This document shows positions 16,271 to 25,206 of a stretch of DNA of 64,000 nt, one piece after another. The stretch is taken from positions 124,001-188,000 of the forward strand of contig NZ_BJMN01000010.1 of assembly GCF_006539185.1 (NCBI RefSeq), written 5' to 3'. The translations under genes and the position numbers were made by a program. Position 1 is the first letter of the stretch, and every line of letters begins with the position of its first letter. This DNA is from Streptomyces gardneri. Lineage in GTDB: Bacteria; Actinomycetota; Actinomycetes; Streptomycetales; Streptomycetaceae. The notes beneath the pieces are model-generated. The model was given only the letters and a program-made list of their open reading frames with translations. It made no database searches and was not told the origin of the DNA.

Positions 16271-17851
16271 GTGCCCACGTACCTGTCCCCCGGCGTCTAC
16301 GTCGAGGAAGTCGCCAGCGGCTCCCGTCCCATCGAGGGCGTCGGGACCTCCGTCGCCGCGTTCGTCGGCCTCTCGCCCGTCGGGCCGCTCAACGAGCCGG
16401 TGCTCGTCACCAACTGGTCGCAGTACGTGGCCGCCTTCGGTGACTTCACGGACGGGTACTACCTCGCCCACTCCGTCTACGGCTTCTTCAACAACGGCGG
16501 CACGGCGGCCTACGTCGTGCGCGTCGGCGGCGGGGACGCGCTCGGGGCCACGCAGGCCATCGGGACCGCCGCGCCCGTCGAGCCGCAGCTCGTCGCCGGC
16601 GAGGCCGTCGGCCTCGGCGCCTTCCGGGTCGCGGCGATCACCGCCGGCTCGGAGGCGGGCGGCGCGCTCACCGTCGAGGTGCAGGACGTCGAGGGCGACA
16701 CCGAGCGCTTCAAGCTCGTCGTCAAGGACGGCGAGAAGGTCGTCGAGTCCTTCGACGCCTCCGCGAAGAAGAGCGCCCGCAACTACGTGGTGGCGCAGGT
16801 CAAGCAGCGTTCCAAGACCATCGTCCTCGAGGAGGCCGCGGCCGGCGCGCAGCTCGTCAAGCCCGACGCGCAGGCCGTGACCCTCGCCCCGCCCGCGCAG
16901 GTTCCCGCCCCGGTCGCGGCGCGGACCGGCGGGTCCGCCGCGCTGGAGTCGGGGCAGTTCATCGGCGACTCCGCGGACCGTACGGGCTTCGGTGGCCTTG
17001 AGGCGTACGACGAGATCAACATGGTCGCCGTGCCCGACCTGATGGCCGCCTACCAGCAGGGGCTCATCGACCTGGAGCAGGTCAAGGCCGTCCAGCTCGG
17101 TCTCATCGCGCACTGCGAGCTGATGGGCGACCGGATGGCGATCCTCGACCCGCCGCCGGGGCTCAACGCCCGTGACATCCGTACGTGGCGTCAGGAGACG
17201 GCCGGTTACGACTCGCGGTACGCGGCCCTCTACTACCCGTGGATCAAGTCCTTCGACCCGGCGACCGGCCAGACCCGTACGGTTCCGCCGTCCGGGCACA
17301 TGGCCGGGGTGTGGGCCCGCAACGACTCGGAGCGCGGTGTCCACAAGGCCCCCGCCAACGAGATCGTGCGCGGCGCGGTCGACCTGGAGCTCCAGATCAC
17401 GCGCGGGGAGCAGGACCTGCTCAACCCGATCGGCGTGAACTGCATCCGCGCGTTCCCGGGCCGCGGCATCCGGGTGTGGGGCGCGCGGACGCTGGCCTCC
17501 GACCCGGCCTGGCGCTACCTGAACGTCCGCCGCTACTTCAACTACCTCGAGGAGTCCATCCTCGTCGGTACGCAGTGGGTCGTCTTCGAGCCCAACGACC
17601 AGTCCCTGTGGGCGCGGATCCGCCGCAACATCTCGGCGTTCCTCGTCAACGAGTGGCGCCAGGGAGCCCTGTTCGGCCAGCGGGCCGAGGACGCCTTCTA
17701 CGTGAAGTGCGACGCCGAGACCAACCCCCCGGAGTCGGTCGACCTCGGCCGTGTGGTCTGCGAGATCGGCATCGCCCCCGTGAAGCCCGCCGAGTTCGTC
17801 GTCTTCCGCCTCGCGCAGTTCCAGGGCGGTGGCGGCGACCTGGAGGAGTAG
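16271..17851 (+). CDS. cis2: Contractile sheath protein (Cis2/Pvc2-like)
   Basis: 526 aa. The N-terminus PTYLSPGVYVEEVASGSRPIEGVGTSVAAFVG is the hallmark of phage tail-sheath proteins. The middle, about residues 100-225, is a variable inserted domain rich in Val/Glu/Lys. The conserved C-terminal sheath core follows (VAVPDLMAAYQ, GDRMAILDPPPG, RYAALYYPWIKSFDP, VPPSGHMAGVWARNDSERGVHKAPANE, LNPIGVNCIRAFPGRGIRVWGARTL, RRYFNYLEESI). It polymerises around the inner tube and contracts on firing. The GTG at 16271 has GAGGAG 8 nt upstream. It is first in the structural operon, downstream of the divergent control region. Confidence 0.96.
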   Translation: MPTYLSPGVYVEEVASGSRPIEGVGTSVAAFVGLSPVGPLNEPVLVTNWSQYVAAFGDFTDGYYLAHSVYGFFNNGGTAAYVVRVGGGDALGATQAIGTAAPVEPQLVAGEAVGLGAFRVAAITAGSEAGGALTVEVQDVEGDTERFKLVVKDGEKVVESFDASAKKSARNYVVAQVKQRSKTIVLEEAAAGAQLVKPDAQAVTLAPPAQVPAPVAARTGGSAALESGQFIGDSADRTGFGGLEAYDEINMVAVPDLMAAYQQGLIDLEQVKAVQLGLIAHCELMGDRMAILDPPPGLNARDIRTWRQETAGYDSRYAALYYPWIKSFDPATGQTRTVPPSGHMAGVWARNDSERGVHKAPANEIVRGAVDLELQITRGEQDLLNPIGVNCIRAFPGRGIRVWGARTLASDPAWRYLNVRRYFNYLEESILVGTQWVVFEPNDQSLWARIRRNISAFLVNEWRQGALFGQRAEDAFYVKCDAETNPPESVDLGRVVCEIGIAPVKPAEFVVFRLAQFQGGGGDLEE

Positions 17852-17931
17852 GCCACCGGCCCCCTCCGCTCGCCACCGCACCGCCCTCTCCCTCACACCA
17901 GCACCCGCCACGAGAACAGGAGTGATCCCGT

Positions 17932-18375
17932 ATGTCCCTCGACACCGGTGACGCCCTCACCACCCACAATTTCGGCCTGCAGATCGACGGCGTCATGGTC
18001 GAGACCCTGCAGGAGATCAGCGGCCTCTCGATGGAGCAGGACGTCATCGAGTTCCAGCAGGTCTCGGCGGACGGCAAGCCGATGATCAAGAAGCTTCCCG
18101 GCGTGAAGAAGGCCGGTGAGTGCACGGTGACCCGTGGTGCGACGCAGTCCGCCGCCTTCACCGAGTGGATCGCGTCCTCCATCGCCGGCGACATGGGTGC
18201 GGCCCGCAAGGACGCGTCCATCATCTTCCTCGACTACCAGCTCAGCGAGGTGAAGCGCTACAACCTCCGCAACGCCTGGTGCACGAAGGTGGAGTTGAGC
18301 GCGACCAAGGCCGGCGACGCGGCGGCCCTGACCGAGCAGGTCACCATCACCTTCGAAGAGCTGACCCTCGGCTAA
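17932..18375 (+). CDS. cis1: Inner tube protein (Cis1/Pvc1, Hcp/gp19-like)
   Basis: 147 aa, the normal size for a tail-tube subunit. The pattern THNFGLQIDGVMVETLQEISGLSMEQDVIEFQQVSADGK and the C-terminal EVKRYNLRNAWCTKVELSATKAG match phage tail tube/T4 gp19-like proteins. Hexameric rings of this protein stack inside the sheath to form the hollow needle. AGGAGTGA precedes the ATG. The 80-bp gap after the sheath gene is the largest inside the early operon; it contains no terminator, so both are probably on one mRNA. The stop overlaps the next start (TAATG). Confidence 0.95.
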   Translation: MSLDTGDALTTHNFGLQIDGVMVETLQEISGLSMEQDVIEFQQVSADGKPMIKKLPGVKKAGECTVTRGATQSAAFTEWIASSIAGDMGAARKDASIIFLDYQLSEVKRYNLRNAWCTKVELSATKAGDAAALTEQVTITFEELTLG

Positions 18376-18794
18376 TGCGACGCGAAGGATCGGCGGGAAC
18401 CCAGCAGCACCGCCAACAGGAGCCCCTCCGTACGGAGTTCGAGTTCGAGCTGCCGCGCGGGTTCGTCGACGAGGCGGGCACGGTGCACCGCAACGGGGCG
18501 ATGCGGCTGGCCACGGCGCGGGACGAGCTGCTCCCGCTGCGTGACATCCGGGTCCGCGAGAACCCGGCCTACCTGTCCGTGGTGCTGCTCGGCCGGGTGA
18601 TCACCCGGCTGGGCACGCTCCCGTCGGTCCACGACGGGACGGTGGAGAACATGTTCGCCTCCGACCTGGCGTTCCTCCAGGACTTCTACCGGCAGATCAA
18701 CGCGGAGGGCCACACCAGGGCCGCCGTGGCCTGCCCGCACTGCGAGGAGTCCTTCGAGGTCGAGCTGGCCGGGAGCCGCCTGGGGGAATCGTGA
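18375..18794 (+). CDS. eCIS accessory protein, probable tail-assembly factor
   Basis: 139 aa, not clearly assignable to one named family. The N-terminus (FEFELPRGFVDEAGTVHRNGAMRLATARDEL) and the following helix (AYLSVVLLGRVITRLGTL, ASDLAFLQDFYRQINA) are typical of a small conserved protein next to the tube in eCIS clusters and resemble phage tail-assembly chaperone-like proteins. A single CPHC pair near the C-terminus (ACPHCEESFEVEL) may bind zinc with a partner. Its start overlaps the tube stop and its stop overlaps the next start, so its translation is tightly coupled to theirs. Confidence 0.7.
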   Translation: MRREGSAGTQQHRQQEPLRTEFEFELPRGFVDEAGTVHRNGAMRLATARDELLPLRDIRVRENPAYLSVVLLGRVITRLGTLPSVHDGTVENMFASDLAFLQDFYRQINAEGHTRAAVACPHCEESFEVELAGSRLGES

Positions 18795-18943
18795 CGTACG
18801 CGGTCGACCGGATCGAGGAGGAGACCGCGTACCTCGCCTTCCACTTCCACTGGGGCATGGACGACATCCTCGACCTGGAGCACGCGGACCGGCGGAGGTA
18901 CGTGGCACAGGTGGCCTCACTGGTGGAGCGGTCACAGGCGTAG
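18791..18943 (+). CDS. Small eCIS protein (DUF6760-like, 50 aa)
   Basis: A 50-codon gene starting at a GTG that overlaps the previous stop (GTGA) and ending at TAG 18941-18943. The sequence DRIEEETAYLAFHFHWGMDDILDLEHADRRRYV matches the short conserved protein found beside the tube and assembly genes in eCIS loci (DUF6760, from memory). The HFHW and LEHxxRRR motifs are the most conserved parts. In phages the equivalent position holds the second, often frameshifted, tail chaperone. A chaperone role for tube or tape is therefore a fair guess but not shown. Confidence 0.75.
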   Translation: MTYAVDRIEEETAYLAFHFHWGMDDILDLEHADRRRYVAQVASLVERSQA

Positions 18944-18973
18944 GAGCGGGACAGCGAAGGGAGGTGGGAAAGG

Positions 18974-21718
18974 ATGGGCATGTTCGGGAAGTGGCGGGCA
19001 CGGAAGTCGTCCGAGGCGGGGGCCGGTGCCTCCGCGGAGAGCGCGGCACCGGTCGCCCGTGCCGCGGCGCCCGGGGACGCGTGGCGGGCTCTGCCCCCCG
19101 TGCAGCGCGTCGTCGACGCTCCGCGCACGATCGCGGAGCACGGCTTCGCCACATCGCTCGCGACCCACTGGAACCCCTCCTTCCAGACCGACCTCGGCCA
19201 CGGCGCCCTGCCCGACGCCCCCGGCGGCCTGCTCCTGGACGCCGTGCGACCCGTACGGCGGGAGGCGCCCCGTCCGGAGGGCACGGAGCCGCCCGAACTG
19301 CCGGGGCTGCGGCTTCCGGTCGCGGGGACGGCGCCGGTTCCGGGGCCGGACGGCAGCGCCACTCCCCCGCCGGCCGTGCAGCGCGCGACCGCCCCTGCGG
19401 GCGTGCGGAGCGCGGGGCCGGGTCGTCACCCGGTCCGGGGCGTCGACGCCTCCGCTCCGGTACGTGAGGACGGCGCGGCTCGCGCGACCGGGCGCACGAC
19501 CGCGCCCCGATCGGCTGCCGTGCCCGGGGCACCCGCATCGTCCCCGACTCCGTCCCCCTCCTCCGCGGCGTCAACCCGGCCGGCTCCCCAGGCGGTTCAG
19601 CGAGCCGCCGGACCCGTCGGCCGTCCCGTACCGGCGACCGGGCCGTCCGCGCCCGAGGCCGCCGCGCCGGCGGTCGGCGCGGTCCCTGGTCCGGTGGCGC
19701 CGACACCCGGCACCAAGCGCCCAGGGCCCGTCCGGCCCGCGCCCGTCCGGCGCTCGCCGCTGGTCTCCGCGCGGCCCGTGCAGCCGCCCCGGCAGCTGGC
19801 CCCGGCCGGTGCCGACCGGCCCGGAGGCACGACGACGCCGGGCACGGCGTCCGTCCAGCGGGCGGCAGCCCCTTCGCGTACGCCCGAGGGTGGATCCACC
19901 GCCCCGGCAGGGGCGCCGCCGACCGCCGCACCGGGGGCCTCGGCTCCCGTGCGGCCCCAGAACGTCCCGGGCTCCGCTCCCCCCGCGGGGCCCGGGACAC
20001 CCTCCCCGACGGTCGGCACGCCCGCCGCTCCGGTGCAGCGCCGTGCTCCCGTACGACGCTCACGCCGCGCCCCGGGCGCCGACTGGAGCACGACGGCGTC
20101 GACCCCGACACCGCCCCCGGCACCCGCGCCGAGCGAGACGCCCACCGCGCCCGTGCTCCCGGTACCCGCGCCGAGCAAGGCTTCCGCCGTGCCCGTGCTT
20201 CCGGCATCCCCGGCGAGCGCAGCGCCCTCCGCGGCCGCACCTCCGGCACCCCCGGCCCCGCCCGCGCCCCCGGTCACCACGTCGTCCCGCGCGAACCCGC
20301 CGGCCCGTACGACCCCGGCGGCACCCGCACGCCCCTCGGCCGAGGCGCCGCGCACGAGTCCGGCAGCCCCGCAGACCCCGGCCGGCGCCACACCTCCCTT
20401 GGTGCACCGCGCCGCCACCGACGCGTCCGTACCCCCGGCAGCACCCGTGCGCCCGTCAGCCCAGCCGCCTCGCACGAGCCCGACGGCCCCTCCGACCTCC
20501 GCCACCTCGGGACCTCCCGTCGTGCAGCGCTCCGCCTCCGACGCGTCCGCGCGCCCCTCGGCCGAGGCACCCCGTACGAGCGCCGTAACGCCTCCGGCCA
20601 AGGCGCCGGCTCCGGCTCCGACCACCGCCACGCCGCCCGTCCGGCCCGGACTCGGCACCCCGTCCCAGCACTCCGCCCCCGACGCACCCGCGCCGCGCGC
20701 GAATCCGGCACCGCGACGGTCCCCGATCGGGGCGCCCATCACGCGCGCGTCCGCGATCCCGGAACCCTCCCGCCCCGCCGAGGTCACGCCCACGTCCGCG
20801 CCCACGTCACCGCCGGTCCAGCGCCTGGCGGCGCCCACGCCGAGCGCGCACGCTCAGCCCACCCCGGGGAAGCCCGTCCGGCCGAACACACCGCCGTACC
20901 CTGCCGATCCGTCTCCTTCGACGACCTCCCGGCTGCCCATGGCACCCGCCCCGGCTCCGGTTTCGTCGATGCCCGCAGCCACCGCGCCCGTGCCTCCCGT
21001 CGTGCAACGCTCCGCGGCCACCTCGATGCCCACCACCGCTGAGCCGTCCTCCACCCCGGCACCGGTCACGCCCGTCCCCCGGGCCACCGCCACCGACCTT
21101 CCCCTGGTCACCGTCACCGACCTCCCCCGGGCCACGGCGCCCGCCACCGTGCAGCGCCGGTCCGCGCGACCGCTCGCCTCCACCCGGCCGCTCGCCCCGA
21201 GCCTTCCCGCCCCCGCAAGCGCTCCCGCGAACGCCGTCGCCGGCCCCGCCGTCCCTCTCCTCACGCCCGGCCCCTCCCCCGTGCGGCCCAGCGACGCCGC
21301 CGCGCCCTCCGCCGCCCAGCCCCGCCCCGTCGTCCCGATCGGCTCGCCCCCGCCGGCGCGGTCCGTCGCCCGGCCGGTGTCCGTCCAGCGCCAGAGCGCT
21401 CCGCCGGCCGGCCCGACAATCACCCCCGTGGTGCCCGCCGCCACCGCCGCACCGGCGCCGCGGGCCGTGCCCAAGGCCGCCCCGGCCCCCCGCGCCACCA
21501 CGGTCACCCGCACCGCCGCCGCGACGCCATCCGTGCAGCGCAGCGGCGCCACCCCGGCCGCCGCACCGGCCGGCGCGCCACTTCCCGCCGACGCCGAATC
21601 ACCCACTCAGCTAGACGAGTTGGCCCGTCGGCTCGTCACCCCGCTGTCCCGGCTCCTGCGCGCCGAGCTCCGCGCCGACCGCGAGCGGGTGGGGCGTCTC
21701 CGGGACCACGGGCGCTGA
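18974..21718 (+). CDS. Very long Pro/Ala-rich disordered eCIS protein with VQR repeats
   Basis: 914 aa. A conserved N-terminus (residues 1-75: MGMFGKWRAR, WRALPPVQRVVDAPRTIAEHGFATSLATHWNPSFQTDLGH) and a conserved charged C-terminal helix (DELARRLVTPLSRLLRAELRADRERVGRLRDHGR) flank about 800 residues of low-complexity Pro/Ala/Thr sequence. I count 11 VQR tripeptides plus one VHR, spaced through the disordered part, usually as PPVVQRSA or similar. Part of it (~residues 440-540) is built from a ~47-residue repeat. Such proteins are annotated syndecan-like in other Streptomyces. The family has no assigned function. No other gene here could be a tape measure, so a length-setting or cargo-scaffold role is a hypothesis. 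The start could also be the ATG at 18980. Confidence 0.8.
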   Translation: MGMFGKWRARKSSEAGAGASAESAAPVARAAAPGDAWRALPPVQRVVDAPRTIAEHGFATSLATHWNPSFQTDLGHGALPDAPGGLLLDAVRPVRREAPRPEGTEPPELPGLRLPVAGTAPVPGPDGSATPPPAVQRATAPAGVRSAGPGRHPVRGVDASAPVREDGAARATGRTTAPRSAAVPGAPASSPTPSPSSAASTRPAPQAVQRAAGPVGRPVPATGPSAPEAAAPAVGAVPGPVAPTPGTKRPGPVRPAPVRRSPLVSARPVQPPRQLAPAGADRPGGTTTPGTASVQRAAAPSRTPEGGSTAPAGAPPTAAPGASAPVRPQNVPGSAPPAGPGTPSPTVGTPAAPVQRRAPVRRSRRAPGADWSTTASTPTPPPAPAPSETPTAPVLPVPAPSKASAVPVLPASPASAAPSAAAPPAPPAPPAPPVTTSSRANPPARTTPAAPARPSAEAPRTSPAAPQTPAGATPPLVHRAATDASVPPAAPVRPSAQPPRTSPTAPPTSATSGPPVVQRSASDASARPSAEAPRTSAVTPPAKAPAPAPTTATPPVRPGLGTPSQHSAPDAPAPRANPAPRRSPIGAPITRASAIPEPSRPAEVTPTSAPTSPPVQRLAAPTPSAHAQPTPGKPVRPNTPPYPADPSPSTTSRLPMAPAPAPVSSMPAATAPVPPVVQRSAATSMPTTAEPSSTPAPVTPVPRATATDLPLVTVTDLPRATAPATVQRRSARPLASTRPLAPSLPAPASAPANAVAGPAVPLLTPGPSPVRPSDAAAPSAAQPRPVVPIGSPPPARSVARPVSVQRQSAPPAGPTITPVVPAATAAPAPRAVPKAAPAPRATTVTRTAAATPSVQRSGATPAAAPAGAPLPADAESPTQLDELARRLVTPLSRLLRAELRADRERVGRLRDHGR

Positions 21719-21789
21719 CCGCAACCGCCCCGGACCACGCCCGGCCTTCGCCGCCCGACCACGACCGACTACCCGAGAGACCCGCCACC

Positions 21790-22227
21790 ATGCCCACGCA
21801 GCCGGACCCCGCATCCACCGTCTTCTTCAAGCTCACCATCGACGGCCAGGACCTCGGCCTGTTCAACGGCTGCGACGGCCTCTCCTCCGAGGTGGAGGTG
21901 GAGCAGCGGCAGGAGGGCGGCATCAACGGCTTCGTCTGGCAGCTCCCCACGCGTGTCACCTTCTCCACCATCCGGCTCACCCGTCCCCTCACCCCCGACA
22001 CCGCCAAGGTGGCCGCCTGGATCTCGTCCCTGGCCACCGGCATCACCCGCCCGACGGCGCAGATCGCGGCCCTGCGCGCCGACGGGTCGATCGTCGCCCA
22101 GTGGGGTCTGGTCGAGGTGCTGCCGGTCCGCTGGACCGGTCCGACGCTCGACCCGGCGAGCCCGGCGGTGGCCACCGAGACCCTGGAGATCGCGCACCAC
22201 GGGTTCACCGACGCGGGGGGCGCCTGA
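21790..22227 (+). CDS. Second tube-like protein (Pvc5/Cis5-like, gp19 family)
   Basis: 145 aa, homologous in pattern to the main tube protein: STVFFKLTIDGQDLGLFNGCDGLSSEVEVEQRQEGGINGFVWQLP and ETLEIAHHGF at the end. In eCIS particles such extra tube paralogues form the first ring or rings that connect the hub/spike to the tube. Its position directly before the LysM hub gene supports this role. It is separated by 71 bp from the disordered-protein gene and by 1 bp from the next gene (TGA-G-ATG). Confidence 0.88.
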   Translation: MPTQPDPASTVFFKLTIDGQDLGLFNGCDGLSSEVEVEQRQEGGINGFVWQLPTRVTFSTIRLTRPLTPDTAKVAAWISSLATGITRPTAQIAALRADGSIVAQWGLVEVLPVRWTGPTLDPASPAVATETLEIAHHGFTDAGGA

Positions 22228-22228
22228 G

Positions 22229-22969
22229 ATGGCCGGCCTCCTGGGCGCCCTCGCCGCGCGCGGACTCTCGCGCGCCTCGCTCGCCATCCATCAGCCGCCC
22301 ACCGATCTCGGCGGCTCCATCGGCGGCAGGCTGGGCGAGGTGAAGTTCCAGTTCAACCCGGACCAGCTGCAGTTGAGCCGGTCCGCGAACTGGCACACCG
22401 AGCCGGCCGTCGCCTACACCCGGGGCGCGCCGCCGAAGTTCACCGGCAGCCAGCCGGCCCAGCTCCAGGTGGAGGTCTTCCTCGACCGCTCCGACGACCC
22501 GACCTCCAACGACGTGCAGCAGCAGGTGGAACTGCTGTTGTCCTGCTGCGAGGTGACCCAGCAGAGCATCAGCGCGAAGGCGCCGTCACCGCCCTGGGTG
22601 AAGTTCTCCTGGGGGTCGTTCTCGACGGTGCGGTTCGTCGCGTACGTCACCTCCGTCTCGGCGACGTACACCCTCTTCAGCCCCAGCGGCATTCCGATCC
22701 GCGCCACCTGTTCGCTGTCCCTCACCGAGGTCTCCACCGCCACCAAGGGGCAGAACCCGACCTCGGGCGCGCTCTCGGCCCGTCGTGTGCACCGCACGGT
22801 CGCCGGGGACTCCCTGGCCTCCCTGGCCTGGCGGGAGTACGGCGACGCGACCCGCTGGCGGGTCATCGCCGACGCGAACGGCATCGACGACCCGATGCGG
22901 CTGCGCCCCGGCACGGAACTGCTGCTCCCGTCCACCACCGAAACGCCGGAGACCGAGGGCACCTCATGA
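22229..22969 (+). CDS. cis7: LysM-domain tube-baseplate adaptor (Pvc7/Cis7-like)
   Basis: 246 aa. The N-terminal ~180 residues (GEVKFQFNPDQLQLSRSANWHTEP, FTGSQPAQLQVEVFLDRSD, VKFSWGSF, YVTSVSATYTLFSPSGIPIRATCSLSLTEV) are the conserved CIS tube protein domain. The C-terminal ~50 residues are a LysM-like fold (HRTVAGDSLASLAWREYGDATRWRVIADANGIDDPMRLRPGTELLLP), as in the phage gpX/gp53 hub adaptors. In the baseplate this LysM-like module binds neighbouring proteins rather than peptidoglycan. The gene ends 4 nt inside the spike gene (ATGA), so the two are co-translated. Confidence 0.92.
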   Translation: MAGLLGALAARGLSRASLAIHQPPTDLGGSIGGRLGEVKFQFNPDQLQLSRSANWHTEPAVAYTRGAPPKFTGSQPAQLQVEVFLDRSDDPTSNDVQQQVELLLSCCEVTQQSISAKAPSPPWVKFSWGSFSTVRFVAYVTSVSATYTLFSPSGIPIRATCSLSLTEVSTATKGQNPTSGALSARRVHRTVAGDSLASLAWREYGDATRWRVIADANGIDDPMRLRPGTELLLPSTTETPETEGTS

Positions 22970-24783
22970 GCGAGAAGACCTTCACCACCGTCCTTCACGT
23001 GCAGCTCGACGGCACGCCGCTCCCGGACCCGCTCGCGGTCCGTCTCACCGAGGGCTGGGTGGACGCCAGCGTCAATGTCCCCTCCGCCTTCCAGCTGACC
23101 TTCTCCGACAAGGACGGCACGCTCACCACGAAGTTCCCGTACCTGAAGGTCGGGGCCATGGCGGTGCTGTCGCCTTTCACCGACGGGCGGCTCGGCGAGC
23201 CCATGCTCACCGGCGAGGTCACCGCCGTCGAGGTGGACGCGGCACCCGGCCACGGCCGGTACCTGATCGTGCGCGGCTACGACCCCGGGCACCGCCTCCT
23301 GCGCAGCCGGCGCGTCGAGGGCTATCCGAACATGACGGCCTCCGACATCGTCCGGAAGCTCGCCGCGCTCAACCGGATCCCGCTCGGGAAGGTCGACGCC
23401 ACGCCGACGGTGTACGAGTTGGCGACCCAGCCCAACATCACCGACTGGGACTTCCTGTCCCGGCTCGCGCGGGAGAACGACGTCCGGCTCTCCCTCGACC
23501 CGGCGGGCCGGCTCGTCTTCGCCGCGCTGCCCCCGGCCTCCGCCGCGCCGGCGGACACGACTCCCGCGGCGCAGAGCCCGTACGTCCTGGACTTCGGCGC
23601 CAACACCCTGCACAGCCGGATCTCGGTCACGGCCGCCGGGCAGGTCGGGAAGGTCGACGTGCGCGGCTGGGACCCTCGTACGAAGCAGGCGCTGGCCGCG
23701 CCGACCCCCGCCGTGGCGAGCCGGGACATCGTCTCCGACATCACTCCGGCGCAGCTCGCCGCACCTTTCGGTCCGGCCGAACTCGCCGCGACCGACACGC
23801 CGTTCACGACGCAGTCGGAGGTGGCACAGGCCGCCGCGGCGCTCGCGGACGACGTCACCGGCTCGTTCGCGGAGGTCGAGGTCGCCGTCACGGGAAACCC
23901 GGCGCTGAAGCCGGGACAGCCGGTGGCCGTGAAGGGCGCGGGCTTCCCCTTCGAGGGCCGCTACACCGCGACCGGGGTGCGCCATGTCTTCGCCTCGGGG
24001 CGGCAGTTCACCACGTGGCTGACCGTGTCCGGGCGGCAGTTCCGTTCGCTGTACGGGACGGCCTCCGGTGGCGGCGAGCCGGCGCCGCCCATGCCGGGCG
24101 TGGCGGTGGCGCTGGTCACGAACACGAAGGACCCCCTGTCGCTCGGCCGGGTCAGGCTGCGTTTCCCGTGGCTGTCGGCGACGTACGAGAGCGGTTGGTG
24201 CCGGGTGGCCCAGCTCGGCGGGCGCGGGGGCGGCGGTCTCGTCCTCCCCGAGGTGGACGACGAGGTGCTGTGCGCCTTCGACCGCGGGTCGCTGGAGCAC
24301 CCCTACGTGCTGGCGGGGCTGTACAACGGCGTCGACCGGCACACCCCGGCGACGGACCGGGTGCCGCCGGTGGATCCGACGAGCGGACGGGCCCAGTGGC
24401 GGTCGCTGACATCGCGCACCGGTCACACGGTGGAGCTGCGCGAGGAGGTCGGCCGGACGCGCGCCTCGCACGGCATCCGGCTGCGCACGGCGAAGGGGGG
24501 ACTGAGCGTCGAGCTGAACGAGGCGCGGACGACCCTGACCATCGACAGCGACGGGACGGTCACGATCTCCGGGGCGCGGGGGGTCACGATCGAGTCGGGG
24601 ACGGATCTGACGCTCTCCGCGAAGGGGCTGATCACCCTCGACGCGGGGCGCGGCGTGGACATCAAGGCCGGCATGAAGTTCAAGGTCTCGGCACTGACCC
24701 AGGCCGCCGTCAGCACCCCCATCTTCAACACCTCGACCCTCCCCCTGCTCAACCCCATCGCCGCGGCCCTGCCGCTGATCTGA
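22966..24783 (+). CDS. cis8: VgrG-like central spike protein (Pvc8/Cis8-like)
   Basis: 605 aa. Residues 1-330 form the gp27-like hub (VLHVQLDGTPLPDPLAVRLTEGWVDASVNVPSAFQLTFSD; PNITDWDFLSRLARENDVRLSLD). About 375-450 is the OB-fold (ALVTNTKDPLSLGRVRLRFPWLS, RVAQLGGRGGGGLVLPEVDDEVLCAFDRGSLEHPYVLAGLYNG). The C-terminal third is a beta-helix with repeating IDSDGTVTISGARGVTIESGTDL-type turns. It trimerises and punctures the target membrane. No separate PAAR tip gene follows, unlike many eCIS loci, and no PAAR domain is visible at its end. Confidence 0.95.
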   Translation: MSEKTFTTVLHVQLDGTPLPDPLAVRLTEGWVDASVNVPSAFQLTFSDKDGTLTTKFPYLKVGAMAVLSPFTDGRLGEPMLTGEVTAVEVDAAPGHGRYLIVRGYDPGHRLLRSRRVEGYPNMTASDIVRKLAALNRIPLGKVDATPTVYELATQPNITDWDFLSRLARENDVRLSLDPAGRLVFAALPPASAAPADTTPAAQSPYVLDFGANTLHSRISVTAAGQVGKVDVRGWDPRTKQALAAPTPAVASRDIVSDITPAQLAAPFGPAELAATDTPFTTQSEVAQAAAALADDVTGSFAEVEVAVTGNPALKPGQPVAVKGAGFPFEGRYTATGVRHVFASGRQFTTWLTVSGRQFRSLYGTASGGGEPAPPMPGVAVALVTNTKDPLSLGRVRLRFPWLSATYESGWCRVAQLGGRGGGGLVLPEVDDEVLCAFDRGSLEHPYVLAGLYNGVDRHTPATDRVPPVDPTSGRAQWRSLTSRTGHTVELREEVGRTRASHGIRLRTAKGGLSVELNEARTTLTIDSDGTVTISGARGVTIESGTDLTLSAKGLITLDAGRGVDIKAGMKFKVSALTQAAVSTPIFNTSTLPLLNPIAAALPLI

Positions 24784-24796
24784 GGAGGACCGACCC

Positions 24797-25195
24797 ATGA
24801 GTGAGCACTTCGTCGGCGCGGGCTGGGCCTTCCCCCTGCGCACCGGTCCGAGCGGCTCCATCGCGCTCGTCCGGCGCGATCGCGAGATCGAGGAGTCCAT
24901 GCGCCTGGTGCTCGCCACGGCGCCGGGCGAGCGGCCGATGCGGCCCGAATTCGGCTGCGCGGTGCACGAGTTGGTGTTCTCCCCGGTCAACGACGCCACG
25001 ATGGGCCGGGTCCGGTACGAGGTGATGTCCTCGCTCGACCGCTGGGAGCCGCGCATCGAGGTGGAGGACGTCACGGTCGCCCCCGCGCCCACGGACCCGA
25101 CCACGCTGTACATCGACGTCCGTTACCGGGTACGCGGTGCCAACAACCCGCGCAATCTCGTCTTCCCCTTCTACGTCATCCCCTCCGAGGACTGA
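24797..25195 (+). CDS. cis9: gp25-like baseplate wedge protein (Cis9/Pvc9-like)
   Basis: 132 aa, the usual size. The gp25/lysozyme-like baseplate signature is clear: GAGWAFPLRTGPSGSIALVRRDREIEESMRLVLATAPGERPMRPEFGCAVHELVFSP, then ALDRWEPRIEVEDVTV-type sequence. gp25 seeds sheath assembly at the baseplate. GAGGAGG precedes the ATG and only 13 bp separate it from the spike gene. The catalytic lysozyme activity is not expected in this family. Confidence 0.95.
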   Translation: MSEHFVGAGWAFPLRTGPSGSIALVRRDREIEESMRLVLATAPGERPMRPEFGCAVHELVFSPVNDATMGRVRYEVMSSLDRWEPRIEVEDVTVAPAPTDPTTLYIDVRYRVRGANNPRNLVFPFYVIPSED

Positions 25196-25206
25196 AAGAG
25201 CCACCC

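Noticed and set aside
18372..20838. Two minus-strand open frames over 400 codons opposite the VQR-repeat gene
   Set aside because: Simple complement of a Pro/Ala repeat; no start site, no conserved motif, and the plus strand has conserved ends.
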